A stretch of 64,000 nucleotides of DNA from Bradyrhizobium sp. CCGB12 (GCF_024199845.1 NZ_JANADO010000001.1:992001-1056000), one strand, 5' to 3'; shown: positions 35,695 to 45,441, counted from the first letter of the stretch. Notes: a model not told the origin generated them from the sequence alone. A program made the numbers and translations.

Positions 35695-38535
35695 TCAGGT
35701 TCGCAATTGTGCGATCAGGTCGCGCGCAATGCGCATGTCGGCGATGTCTGCGCCCTCGGCAAACGCCCCGCAGACATTGTTCAGAACCGCCAGGGCATCC
35801 GCGCTCCGGCCAGCCCCGGTCATGAACCGCGCGAGGCTGATGGCGCATCGCAGCTCCCAGAAGCGCGCGCCCTGCTGGGCGGCCATGTCCATGGCCTCGC
35901 GAAAGCGCGCGTCGGCGCCCGACGCGTGCCGCGGGCTCCTGAGCATCAACTCGCCCTGGATGCGCATCAGCTCCGGGAGATACCAGTGCTCCTGGCGATC
36001 GTTGCAGCGCGCCAGGATGTCGTCGATCATGTCCAGGCCGCGATCGGCCTGATCGGCCTCGCCAAAACATGCCGCAAGTTCACCGAGGAGAGGCAGAAAT
36101 CGCGGCAGGAAGCGCGCATCGCCGGCGCGATTGAGCTCTTCGCGTAGCAGTGGCAGGCCCGTCGCGACATCGCCGCGTTTGGCAATGACCGCCGCGTTGA
36201 AGGCCCGCGCCCACAGGCCCCACAGCCGGATGGCGTGGCGCTCGGTGTGTTCGAGCAGCTCGGTGCCGTGGCGCTCCGCGGCGTCGAAATCGCCGGCCCA
36301 GAAGGCGATCGGGCAGGCCGCCTGTCCGAGCACGCTACAGAAGGTCAGGGCGTGACCGTTGGCGCGGCCCTCCTCGATGTTCCTGGCGGCGAGCGCCTCG
36401 GCCTGATCGGCCAGGCCCTGCAGCCACAGGATGCGGGCGCGGAAATATTGCGTCGAGATTCTGAGGTCGAGCGGGAAGATCTTCGGCTTCTCCGCCAGCA
36501 CATGCAGCGAGACGTTCACCCGATCGATGCGCACCCGCGCCTCGCTCTGGTCGCCGAGATAGTGCAGCGCGACGGCCATCAGCCGGTCGCCCAGCATGGG
36601 ATCGGTCTTGTCGGGTGAGTTGGCGGCAGCGTTCGCAAAGCGATCAGCGAGGGCGCGGGCCCTGCCGAACTGCCCGTTGTTGAACTGGTCGATGCACAAG
36701 CCCCAGAGCGCGCGCAGCCGGAAGTCCTTGTCGTCGAGGCTGTCGGCCAGCTCGAGGGTCGTCTCCAGGATCGGGCGCGCCTCGCGCGCGCGGCCCTCGC
36801 CATACATCAGCGACCAGCCAAGCGCCGACAGCAGCTGCATCCGGATGCGGTCATCGCCGGCGTCGCCGAGCGCGGCGAGGGCCGTTTTGGTGCGTTCGCG
36901 GCATTCGGCGAACAAGGAAAGCCGCACCCACAGCGTGACCGCAGCGGCGGTCAGGGCGATTCCCAGCGCGGCGTCGCCGTCGGGTGCGAAGGCCCAATCC
37001 AGCGCCGCACGCACATTGTCCAGCTCCGCGCCGTAGATGTTCTGCCATTCGGGCAGCGGCGTCGACGTGTCGGCTTCCGCGCGCTCGAAGAACTCGCGAA
37101 AATGCTCCGCATGGCGCCGCGCGAACTGCCTGCTTTCGCCGAGCTCGTGCAGCTTCGCAAGCGCGTAGGTGCGCGTAGTGTCGAGCAGGCGATAGCGCAG
37201 CGCTCGCGAGCCGGACGGCGAGATCAACGATTTGGTCACCAGACTGTCGATCGCCTCCAGCGTCTCTGACGCGCTGAGGCCGTCGCCGGCCGCGACCGCG
37301 GCAGCCGCCTCCGGCGCGAAGGGGCCGGCGAACACGGACAGCCGCCGCAAGGTGGCGCTTTCCGCGGCGGGCAGGAGATCGTAGCTCCAGTCGAGCGCTG
37401 CGGCGAGGGTTTGATGTCGGGGCACGGCGGTGCGGCGCCCGCGCCATTGCAGCGAGAAGCGGCTGTCGAGCAGGGATGCGGTGCCCGCGATGCCATAGGC
37501 ATTGACGCGGCCCGCTGCGAGCTCGATCGCCAGCGCGATGCCGTCGAGGCGTCGGCAGATGCTGGCGACGAGCGGGGCCTCTTCTGCGCTGAGCTGGAAC
37601 GGACCCGAGCTCTGCGCGATGCGCTCGACGAAGAGCTGAGCCGCGGGGTAGGCAAGGACATCGGCGACATCGAGGTCGTCGCGCTCCGGCGGACAATCCA
37701 GCGGGAAGAGGCGGAAGATCCGCTCGCCTTCGCTGCGGAAGGACTCGCGGCTGGTTGCGAGAACGCGAAGCTGCGGCGCTTCGCGAACGATGTGCTCGAC
37801 CAGCGGCGCCAGCGCATCAAGCACATGCTCGCAACTGTCGAAGATCAGCAGGGCCGGACCGGTCTTCAGAAATGTCAGCAGGGCCGGCGTCGGATCCTCC
37901 GAGCTGATGGTCAGCCCGAGCGCCGAAGCAATGGTGGTCGCGATGTGGCTGGCGTCCCGTAACGGGCTGAAGTCGACAAAAAACACGCGTCCACCGAAAT
38001 CCTGGGAACGGCGATGCCCGACGGTGACGGCGATAGCGGTCTTGCCGATGCCGCCCGGGCCGACCACGGTCATGAAGCGATGGAGCGAAAGTCCGCTGGA
38101 GATCTTCTCGACGACTTCCTCTCGTCCGATCATCTTCGCAAGCTGTGCGGGCAGGGAGCGAGGAAGGGCGATTTCGGCAGTGGATGGTGCGGCCTGCGGG
38201 GCCGCTTGAGCGAACGAGGCGACAAAGCAATAGCCGCGGCCGGGGACATTGACGACATAACGGGCCGACTTGCCGGTATCGCCGAGCGCCTTGCGCAGTG
38301 CCGCGACATGAAAGCGCAAACTGCCTTCATCGACATTGACGTCGGCCCAGACGCGCTTGACCAGCTCTCGCTTGTCGATCACTTCGCCGGGGCGCTCTGC
38401 GAGGAAGATCAGAATATCGAGTGCGCGGCCGCCGACATGAAGCGGCGCGCCCTCCTTCTCCAAAAGCCGGGACTTCGGGAACAGCCGGAAGGGCCCAAAT
38501 GAAATGGCCGAGTCTTGTTGATTATGTGCTGGCAC
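35695..38535 (-). CDS. Winged-helix STAND/NB-ARC regulator with TPR-like tail (copy 2)
   Basis: The protein has 946 residues and the same architecture and near-equal length as the one at 28707. Its N-terminus is almost identical (SAISFGPFRLFPKSRLLEKEG, ALDILIFLAERPGEVIDKRE, VVNVPGRGYCF). Walker A is GPGGIGKT and Walker B LLIFDSCEHVLD. The ATPase and following winged region are also very similar (ELAAGRVNAYGIAGTASLLD), while the C-terminal helical repeats have diverged strongly, which implies different input signals. The start is the GTG at 38535, with GAGGGGG nine bases upstream; ATG 38562 is an alternative. The 35-bp shared motif lies 46 bp upstream. Confidence 0.87.
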   Translation of the reverse strand: MPAHNQQDSAISFGPFRLFPKSRLLEKEGAPLHVGGRALDILIFLAERPGEVIDKRELVKRVWADVNVDEGSLRFHVAALRKALGDTGKSARYVVNVPGRGYCFVASFAQAAPQAAPSTAEIALPRSLPAQLAKMIGREEVVEKISSGLSLHRFMTVVGPGGIGKTAIAVTVGHRRSQDFGGRVFFVDFSPLRDASHIATTIASALGLTISSEDPTPALLTFLKTGPALLIFDSCEHVLDALAPLVEHIVREAPQLRVLATSRESFRSEGERIFRLFPLDCPPERDDLDVADVLAYPAAQLFVERIAQSSGPFQLSAEEAPLVASICRRLDGIALAIELAAGRVNAYGIAGTASLLDSRFSLQWRGRRTAVPRHQTLAAALDWSYDLLPAAESATLRRLSVFAGPFAPEAAAAVAAGDGLSASETLEAIDSLVTKSLISPSGSRALRYRLLDTTRTYALAKLHELGESRQFARRHAEHFREFFERAEADTSTPLPEWQNIYGAELDNVRAALDWAFAPDGDAALGIALTAAAVTLWVRLSLFAECRERTKTALAALGDAGDDRIRMQLLSALGWSLMYGEGRAREARPILETTLELADSLDDKDFRLRALWGLCIDQFNNGQFGRARALADRFANAAANSPDKTDPMLGDRLMAVALHYLGDQSEARVRIDRVNVSLHVLAEKPKIFPLDLRISTQYFRARILWLQGLADQAEALAARNIEEGRANGHALTFCSVLGQAACPIAFWAGDFDAAERHGTELLEHTERHAIRLWGLWARAFNAAVIAKRGDVATGLPLLREELNRAGDARFLPRFLPLLGELAACFGEADQADRGLDMIDDILARCNDRQEHWYLPELMRIQGELMLRSPRHASGADARFREAMDMAAQQGARFWELRCAISLARFMTGAGRSADALAVLNNVCGAFAEGADIADMRIARDLIAQLRT

Positions 38536-38581
38536 GCGCCATTGCCCCCTCGCGGGAGTCAAAAGGTATTGCGGTCTGGAA

Positions 38582-38616
38582 TATCAGAACGAAGCGTACA
38601 GTAAACTGGCCGAAAG
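38582..38616 (-). promoter_or_regulatory. 35-bp motif shared with the paralogous regulator (copy 2)
   Basis: Same motif as at 31594-31628 (30 of 35 identical): CTTTCGGCCAGTTTACT, six variable bases, TTCGTTCTGATA in gene direction. It lies 46 bp upstream of the GTG at 38535. The rest of the divergent region to 38828 contains no gene and no CTAAC tandem. Confidence 0.6.
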
Positions 38617-38828
38617 CAGCATGGGGGGCAGACCTGCGCGGATCGCTTGGGTCGCCCACGGCTCATTAGAATAATTCTTAAAATGGAATGGGTTAGGTCG
38701 ACCCTATGCTGCGGTGACGCGGCCGGCCAATCGGACCGAAGCATTTGACGGCGGTCGCGGATTGCTGCGATGGGATGACAGGGAGCCGGTCCCCGCCTCG
38801 ACAGCAACTACGCTTCCGGAATTCGAGC

Positions 38829-39818
38829 ATGCCTTCTTTCTCGCGGCGACAATTCGTCCGTGCGCTCACAGGCGCATCGGGGTTGGCTGCGATCCCACCC
38901 AACGGGCAAGCACAGGATTATCCGTCCCGTCCCATCCGTCTCGTGATCCCGTACGGGGCCGGCGGATCGGGCGACCAGATCGGGCGCCCCTGGGTCGACA
39001 AGATGTCATCGCTGCTTGGCCCGACCTTCGTCGACTATATCGGCGGCGCGGGCGGTGCCATCGGCACTGCGGCTGTCGCACGCGAGGAGCCTGATGGCTA
39101 TTCGCTGCTGCTCGGAAACGGCAGCACGCAAGTGATCATTCCGCTGACCGCGGCAAATCCCGCTTATTCCGCCGGCGATTTCCGCGCCATCTACCGCCTG
39201 ATCAACAGCGCGCTGGTGTTCGCCGTCCACCCGTCCGTGCCCGCCGCCAATCTGCGCGAACTGATAGCCTATGCGGCGGCCAATCCAGGGAAGCTGTCCT
39301 ACGGCACGCCCGGCATTGCGACAGGAAATCACCTGGTCGGCGAATCCTTCAAGCAGCAGGCCGGCGCGCTCGACATCGTCCACATTCCCTATCGGGGCAT
39401 CGCGCAGGCAACCAATGATCTCGTCAGCGGCCAGATCTCGCTCGTCATTGCCGTCATGTCGGTCCAATTGCAGCAGCTCAGTGAGGCCGGCAAGATCCGG
39501 CTGCTTGCGGTGACCACCGAAAGGCGGCTGAGCGGCGCACCTGATATCCCGACGGCCGTCGAATCCGGCATGGCGGATCTTCGCTATGAAGGGTGGTTCG
39601 GCCTGTTCGCGCCCCGGCACACCGCTGATGCGATCATCGATCGGATCGCCCAGGCAACGCGGCTGGCCATGGCCGACGCTGCGCTTCAGGCGAGCTATCG
39701 CGCGCAAGGCATGGAGCCGGACGCCGATTCAAGTCCCGACAAATTCCAGCGCATCGTCGAGGTGACATCGGCAAGCCTCGCGCCCGTGATCAAGTCGATC
39801 GGACTGCGCAAGTTGTGA
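38829..39818 (+). CDS. Tripartite tricarboxylate transporter substrate-binding protein (Bug/TctC), orphan
   Basis: The protein has 329 residues. A twin-arginine-like leader (SFSRRQFVRALTG) is followed by the Bug-family start YPSRPIRLVIPYGAGGSGDQIGR, then LSYGTPGIATGNHLVGE, IVHIPYRGIAQATNDLVSGQI and LAVTTERRLSGAPDIPTAVE. Such periplasmic receptors bind small carboxylates and work with TctA/TctB membrane proteins, none of which is in the window. The ATG at 38829 is chosen because the leader begins there. Confidence 0.88.
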   Translation: MPSFSRRQFVRALTGASGLAAIPPNGQAQDYPSRPIRLVIPYGAGGSGDQIGRPWVDKMSSLLGPTFVDYIGGAGGAIGTAAVAREEPDGYSLLLGNGSTQVIIPLTAANPAYSAGDFRAIYRLINSALVFAVHPSVPAANLRELIAYAAANPGKLSYGTPGIATGNHLVGESFKQQAGALDIVHIPYRGIAQATNDLVSGQISLVIAVMSVQLQQLSEAGKIRLLAVTTERRLSGAPDIPTAVESGMADLRYEGWFGLFAPRHTADAIIDRIAQATRLAMADAALQASYRAQGMEPDADSSPDKFQRIVEVTSASLAPVIKSIGLRKL

Positions 39819-39824
39819 GGCCGC

Positions 39825-40985
39825 CTACGCGTCGACGCGCAATGCCCGGCGCTGCTCCGTCGTGACCACGCCCGCCGACACCGTGACGAGACCCATCAGC
39901 GCGGCCAGCAGCCAGAACGCCATTGGCAGCCCGCTGATGCGCGCAACGAAGCCGACGCCGGCGGGGCCGATGAGGATGCCGGCATAGCCGGCGGTCGTGA
40001 TCGCCGCGACCGCGAGGCCCGTGGGCATGACGGTCTGCTTCGCCGCCCGGCGGAATAGCACCGGCACCAGGTTCGATGCACCGAGGCCGATCAGCAGGAA
40101 GCCGGCCATGGCGACCGCCGCGACGGGAGCCGTGAGCAGCACCACGAAGCCAACGATGGCGATGAGGCTTCCCCACAGCAGCGTCGCCCGGTCTCCGATG
40201 CGCGCGACGACGGCGTCGCCGCCGAGCCGCCCCATCGTCATCGCGATCGAGAACACGATATAGCCGGCGCCGCCTTGTGCCTCCGAGACGAGGCCCGCGC
40301 CGATCACGAGCAGCGCTCCCCAATCCAGCATTGCGCCTTCGACGAGGAAGGTGATGGCGCCAAGCAGCGCGAGCAGGAGCACCGATCCATGCGGCAGCAC
40401 GAACAGCGGACCTTCCTGCACCTGCGCCGAACGGAGCAGGCGGGGCGAGGTCACCAACATCGCGATCAGCATCAGGGCGGCGCAGATCAGCGTGCAAGTG
40501 AGCGCGCCGAGTTGCAGCGAGAGCAGTGCCGTCATCAGCGCAGCCCCGGCGAAGCCGCCGATGCTGAACAAAGCGTGGAAGCCGGACATCAGCGGACGGC
40601 TCGCGGCGCGCTCAACCTCCACCGCGTGGATGTTCATGGCAACGTCGATCGAGCCGAGCGCGGCGCCGAACGCAAACAGCGCCAGCGCCAGCGTTGCGGG
40701 AGAGCTCGCGATCGCGAGGAACGGCAGGACCAGGGCGAGTCCGAGCCCGCCCGCAATGATGATCGGCCTGCTGCCGTAGCGCGCGCTCATGACGCCGGTC
40801 AGCAGCATGGCGAGGACCGAGCCGATGCCGAGGCTGAGCAGGAGCAGCCCAAGGATGCCGTCGTCGACGCCGAGGCGCGTCTTCGCGAAGGGCACCAGCG
40901 GCGCCCAGCACGCGATGCCGAAGCCCGCGACGAGGAAGGCGAGCCGGGTCGCAAGGCGTGTCGCCGGCCGGTCGGCAGAAAGCAT
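39825..40985 (-). CDS. MFS transporter (YbjJ/FucP-like, 12 segments)
   Basis: The protein has 386 residues and about 12 hydrophobic segments. Recognisable parts are FGIACWAPLVPFAKTRLGVDDG, MSARYGSRPIIIAGG (motif A) and GAALGSIDVAMNIHAVEVER, which I associate with the YbjJ/putative sugar-proton symporter branch. The ATG at 40985 starts just before the first segment. It converges with the Bug gene (six bases between stops). Substrate unknown. Confidence 0.85.
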   Translation of the reverse strand: MLSADRPATRLATRLAFLVAGFGIACWAPLVPFAKTRLGVDDGILGLLLLSLGIGSVLAMLLTGVMSARYGSRPIIIAGGLGLALVLPFLAIASSPATLALALFAFGAALGSIDVAMNIHAVEVERAASRPLMSGFHALFSIGGFAGAALMTALLSLQLGALTCTLICAALMLIAMLVTSPRLLRSAQVQEGPLFVLPHGSVLLLALLGAITFLVEGAMLDWGALLVIGAGLVSEAQGGAGYIVFSIAMTMGRLGGDAVVARIGDRATLLWGSLIAIVGFVVLLTAPVAAVAMAGFLLIGLGASNLVPVLFRRAAKQTVMPTGLAVAAITTAGYAGILIGPAGVGFVARISGLPMAFWLLAALMGLVTVSAGVVTTEQRRALRVDA

Positions 40986-41155
40986 GGGAACTCCGGGGGA
41001 ATCAGGCAGGGGTGAGGTACTCCACAGGCCCCAGAATTGCCGCGCCTTTATGTCCGAGGCTTGCCCGAACTGTCGCATGGCAGCCATCTCGCCGCCCAAG
41101 GGCTGCCGTCGGGCAAAACACCGACGGATTTGGGACGCGTCGGTGTCAAGCCACG

Positions 41156-41769
41156 CGCGCAAAAACATTCCACTTTACCGAAATTCGGAAATAGCGTATG
41201 TGTTGCCTATCCTGGCTCACCCTTGAGGGGCGGTCATTGTCGTGGTGATCGCAGAGCCGGGCTTGCGGTGGACGCAGCAGCGTCGGGCGCGAGAGGCTGG
41301 GGCAGGGCGGATTGCTCTCCGTGAGCCCGAAGCCGCGCGCGGACGAGCGGCGCTGTCAGGTTCGTCTCGTCTGTAAGTTTCCGGCTCCGTCGACAGGGCT
41401 GGGAAAACTGCGGCGAAATGGCGAGCCGTGCGTACGGCAAAACCGTGTGGTCCTGGCCGTCGTTGCTACGGTCAAGCTCTTGCGGATGCGGCAATCGCGT
41501 CAACCGGCGCGGTGCCGGTGAATTCCGTAAGGGTGAGGGAGGCCAGAAGGAACTCGGCTCCCGGGAGAGCACGGCATAAGCCGTCCAACCATCGCGCAGG
41601 GAAGGCCGAGTGATTGGCTACACCTGTATGCTGCTGTGCGGTTTCTCTGCGTGTGCTTTTCGCGCAGCGGACCGCGGGTGCAAGCTGGCACCCGGCCTTC
41701 CCTGCGCCCTCTTGGCTTTTAGAGGGAGAGCGACGAAGCAAAGCTCGGGCGAAACATGCCGCGAGGACG
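41156..41769. repeat. Dispersed structured repeat, copy 2 (about 0.61 kb)
   Basis: Near-identical to 17932-18549, with short differences around 41295-41350 and 41640. The 15-nt arm pair (41594-41608 with 41693-41707) and the CGGGTGC/GCACCCG hairpin are fully kept. The copy lies just upstream of the MFS gene start, so that gene's 5' region includes the repeat. Confidence 0.85.
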
Positions 41770-41828
41770 CGAAGGTACGTCTGCAAATTGAATTGTGCGT
41801 TGGAGGCGGGCGATGCCGCACCTTGCTC

Positions 41829-41908
41829 CGTCATTGCGAGCGCAGCGAAGCAATCCAGAATCCCTCAGCGGAAAGACCCTGGATTGCTTCGCTGCGCTCG
41901 CAATGACG
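41829..41908. repeat. REP-like hairpin of the CGTCATTGCGAGCGC type
   Basis: Perfect 30-nt arms (41829-41858 and 41879-41908), beginning CGTCATTGCGAGCGCAGCG, with a 20-nt loop. I recognise this palindrome as a dispersed element in Bradyrhizobium and Rhodopseudomonas. The following 41909-42161 contains no supported gene. Confidence 0.85.
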
Positions 41909-42161
41909 AGTCGGAGAGAGCCGGCATCAATGACCGCGCTTCCGCATCTCCTCGCCATCCGCGACCACCTCCGGCGCCATCGCCGCCCATGCGCTGGACG
42001 CAGCGCAGCGTCCCTTCGACGGTGCGCTGCAGAGCCGGGGCCCATCTCTCCGCATGTGCCGTGTCGCTCTGGGTCCAGGCTCTGCGCGGCGCAGTAAGCA
42101 CGCTCATGCGCGTCTTTGACGCGCTATGGCGTTGCCGCCCGTCCGGAACACGAGAGTCCGA

Positions 42162-42545
42162 TCACCACGAAATCGGAATCCTCTGCGCAAATCCGCCCAG
42201 ATCCGAGTCGGGGCTCAGGGGCTGGCGATCGAGAGGCCGGTTGTTGTTCTCGCGCGCGAACGAAGAGCCGGGCGGCAAAGCGTAGTCGGTGAACTTGCGC
42301 TCGCCGGGCAGCACTTCGGTCCCGCCATCCAGCCACGACCGCTTGCTCACATAGATGCGCGTGCGTGGGCCCGTCTGGTAGGAGCGGTTGGGGCCGTGCG
42401 GACCATAATCATAGACGGCATTGGGCGTCGTCTGTTGTTGATCGCGCTTGCCGGCGGTTGCGACTTGAGCGGAGAGGGTTGAGGTGAGGAGGGCGACCAG
42501 TGCCGTTCCGGTCACGATAAGCGCGTTCATTGGCAACCATTCCAT
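42162..42545 (-). CDS. Small secreted hypothetical protein
   Basis: The 127-residue product starts MEWLPMNALIVTGTALVAL and has a signal peptide to about ATA-G. The mature part is polar (TPNAVYDYGPHGPNRSYQTGPR, FTDYALPPGSSFARENNNRP) with no cysteine. AGGA precedes the ATG at 42545; a second ATG at 42530 would also leave the leader intact. Found in related genomes without known function, as far as I recall. It is divergent from the BamA gene. Confidence 0.65.
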   Translation of the reverse strand: MEWLPMNALIVTGTALVALLTSTLSAQVATAGKRDQQQTTPNAVYDYGPHGPNRSYQTGPRTRIYVSKRSWLDGGTEVLPGERKFTDYALPPGSSFARENNNRPLDRQPLSPDSDLGGFAQRIPISW

Positions 42546-42826
42546 GCGAATTCCTGATGCCGCCGGCTCTCGCACCGGTTTAAGGGCCTGTAAAGAATCC
42601 GGGCGTTGCGCAATGTTGCTGAGCGTCTGCATGGGCAAGCCGCCAACCCGGCGGCTTCGACGCAAATCGGTCGTCGCTGGCGGCGCGCGCGGTCGTCGCA
42701 ACCGCGGCGCTCTGGTCGCCGACCAACCCATCAAATTCAACGACCGGAAACACTACAGCAATCTCAAAGCCACATCGCGGCCACAGCCGTCTCGTTTCAG
42801 AGCAGCAGGTGCTCTTGAGGTGTGGA

Positions 42827-45340
42827 ATGTCGGTGTTGCGGGCCTTGCTGATCGCGGTGGCGATGAGTGGTGTATCGATTGCGAGTTCAATTCCCGTCGT
42901 GCTGTTGCCGCAGCCGGCGGCCGCGCAGAGCGTGGAGACGATCGTGGTCGAAGGTAACCGCCGCGTAGAGGCCGAGACGGTCCGCTCCTACTTCCGGCCC
43001 GCCGCTGGCGGCCGCCTCGATCAATCCGCCATTGACGATGGTCTCAAGGCACTGATCGCGACAGGCCTGTTCCAGGACGTGAAGATCAATCAGGCCGGCG
43101 GTCGCATCGTGGTGTCGGTGGTGGAAAATGCCGTGATCGGCCGTGTCGCCTTCGAGGGTAACAAGAAGATCAAGGACGAGCAGCTCTCGGCCGAGATCCA
43201 GTCCAAGCCGCGCGGAACGTTCTCCCGCGCCATGGTTCAGTCCGACACGCTACGCATCGCCGAGATCTATCGGCGCTCGGGCCGCTACGACGTGCGCGTC
43301 ACGCCTGAAATCATCGAGCAGCCGAACAACCGCGTCGACCTCATCTTCACGATCGAGGAGGGCGCCAAGACCTCGGTCAAATCGGTTGAATTCATCGGGA
43401 ACAGCGCCTTCTCGGCCTCGCGCTTGCGCGACGTCATCAAGACGCACGAGAGCAATCTGCTCAGCTTCCTCGGCAACAACGACGTCTACGATCCCGATCG
43501 CGTCGAGGCCGACCGCGACCTGATCCGCCGCTTCTATCTCAAGAACGGCTTCGCCGACGTCCAGGTCGTGGCCGCGCTGACCGAATACGATCCGGAGAAG
43601 AAGGGTTTTCTCGTCACCTTCAAGATCGAGGAAGGCCAGCAATATCGGGTCGGATCGGTGAATTTCCGCTCCAGCATTCAAAATTTCGACGCGGGCGCGC
43701 TGCGCACCTATTCGCGCATCAATGTCGGCTCGCTCTACAACGTCGAATCGGTCGAGAAGTCGGTCGAGGAGATGCAGATCGAAGCCTCGCGCCGCGGCTA
43801 TGCCTTCGCCGTGGTCCGTCCCGGCGGTGACCGCAACTTCGAGGCGCACACGGTTTCGGTCGTGTTCAACGTCGACGAAGGGCCGCGCACCTATATCGAG
43901 CGCATCACCCTGCGCGGCAACACCCGCACGCGCGATTACGTGATCCGCCGCGAATTCGACCTCTCCGAGGGCGATGCCTACAACCGCGCCCTGGTCGACC
44001 GCGCCGAGCGACGGCTGAAGAATCTGGACTACTTCAAGAGCGTCAAGATCGTCACCGAGCCGGGCTCCTCCAGCGACCGCGTCATCCTGATCGTTGATCT
44101 CGAGGAGAAATCGACGGGCGATTTCTCGATCTCGGGCGGCTATTCCACGACCGACGGTGCACTGGCTGAGGTCTCGGTCGCCGAGCGCAACCTGCTGGGC
44201 AAGGGCCTCTACGCCAAGGCGTCCGTCACCTATGGCCAGTACGCGCGTGGCATGTCTCTGTCATTCGTCGAGCCTTACCTGCTCGATTATCGGCTGGCGC
44301 TCGGATTCGATACGTACTGGCGTCAGCAATTGTCGAACAGCTATACGAGCTATGGCGTGACGACGCTGGGCTTCTCTCCGCGCCTGGGCCTTGCGTTGCG
44401 CGAGGACCTCTCGCTCCAGCTCCGCTATTCGCTCTATCAGCAGAGCATCACGCTCGCCAGCGCATACAACAACTGCAACAACAACGCATCGAACACCTCG
44501 CTCGCCTACAACCCGACGCCGGCCTACATCAAGAATGTTCTGGGCGGCGTGGACCCGACCAATTCCACGGATTCGGGAGTTTACGGCTACGGCTGCTACG
44601 GCGACGGCGAGTCGAGCCTGCCGGTCCGGAAAGAACTGGCGAACGGCGCGACCTGGACCTCGGCGCTCGGCTACACGCTGACCTACAATACGCTCGACAA
44701 CACCAAGAACCCCACGGACGGGTTGCTGGTCGACTTCCGGCAGGATTTCGCCGGGGTCGGCGGCGATGTGACCTATCTGAAGACCGCGATTGACACGAAG
44801 TACTACACGCCCCTGGTGTCCGAGATCGTCAGCGTGATCCACCTCCAGGGTGGCATCCTCAACAAGATTGGCGACCAGGACCTGCGCATGCTCGACCATT
44901 TCCAGATGGGACCGAACCTCGTGCGCGGATTCGCTTCGAACGGCATCGGTCCGCGCGACATCACTTACTGGAGCCTGGGCGCGAGCGGCGATGCGCTCGG
45001 CGGCACGAAATACTGGGGCGCGTCGATGGAGTTGCAGATGCCGTTCTGGTTCCTGCCCAAGGAGGTCGGCCTGAAGGGTGCGGTCTATGCCGATGCCGGC
45101 TCGCTATGGGGCTATCAGGGACCGACGTCGTGGTCGGCCACGGGCGAGGTCAACACCAAGGCTTGTCCGACCTGCGGGCTGCAATATGACGACGGCAATG
45201 TGGTGCGATCCTCGGTCGGCGTCGGCCTGATCTGGGCCTCGCCGTTCGGGCCGCTGCGGTTCGATTATGCCGTGCCGATCACCAAGGGCAAATACGACAC
45301 CGTCCAGGAGTTCAGGTTCGGCGGCGGCACCTCATTCTGA
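42827..45340 (+). CDS. bamA: Outer-membrane assembly factor BamA (orphan copy)
   Basis: The protein has 837 residues. A signal peptide (to about AAA-QS) is followed by five POTRA domains (ETIVVEGNRRVEAETVRSYF, IGRVAFEGNKKIKDEQL, KSVEFIGNSAFSASRLRD, YRVGSVNFRSS, IERITLRGNTRTRDYVIRRE) and a 16-strand barrel with the conserved VRGF motif (LVRGFASNGIGPRD) and a C-terminal Phe. It inserts beta-barrel proteins into the outer membrane. The usual operon partners (rseP, ompH/skp, lpxD, fabZ) are absent. GAGG precedes the ATG at 42827; GTG at 42809 is an alternative. Confidence 0.93.
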   Translation: MSVLRALLIAVAMSGVSIASSIPVVLLPQPAAAQSVETIVVEGNRRVEAETVRSYFRPAAGGRLDQSAIDDGLKALIATGLFQDVKINQAGGRIVVSVVENAVIGRVAFEGNKKIKDEQLSAEIQSKPRGTFSRAMVQSDTLRIAEIYRRSGRYDVRVTPEIIEQPNNRVDLIFTIEEGAKTSVKSVEFIGNSAFSASRLRDVIKTHESNLLSFLGNNDVYDPDRVEADRDLIRRFYLKNGFADVQVVAALTEYDPEKKGFLVTFKIEEGQQYRVGSVNFRSSIQNFDAGALRTYSRINVGSLYNVESVEKSVEEMQIEASRRGYAFAVVRPGGDRNFEAHTVSVVFNVDEGPRTYIERITLRGNTRTRDYVIRREFDLSEGDAYNRALVDRAERRLKNLDYFKSVKIVTEPGSSSDRVILIVDLEEKSTGDFSISGGYSTTDGALAEVSVAERNLLGKGLYAKASVTYGQYARGMSLSFVEPYLLDYRLALGFDTYWRQQLSNSYTSYGVTTLGFSPRLGLALREDLSLQLRYSLYQQSITLASAYNNCNNNASNTSLAYNPTPAYIKNVLGGVDPTNSTDSGVYGYGCYGDGESSLPVRKELANGATWTSALGYTLTYNTLDNTKNPTDGLLVDFRQDFAGVGGDVTYLKTAIDTKYYTPLVSEIVSVIHLQGGILNKIGDQDLRMLDHFQMGPNLVRGFASNGIGPRDITYWSLGASGDALGGTKYWGASMELQMPFWFLPKEVGLKGAVYADAGSLWGYQGPTSWSATGEVNTKACPTCGLQYDDGNVVRSSVGVGLIWASPFGPLRFDYAVPITKGKYDTVQEFRFGGGTSF

Positions 45341-45427
45341 CGATGCGCCACCGGCGCGGGGGGCTCGTGCCGCCTGAGGCGCATTGCGCGATTCGATCGT
45401 GCGTTCGTGAAAACGTGTGAAGCTCGG

Positions 45428-45441
45428 CTTGTGTACACAAG
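45428..45441. promoter_or_regulatory. Palindrome upstream of the AraC gene
   Basis: Perfect 14-bp palindrome CTTGTGTACACAAG, 91 bp before the ATG at 45533 and 87 bp after the BamA stop. It could be an operator. No known regulator is assigned. Confidence 0.4.
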
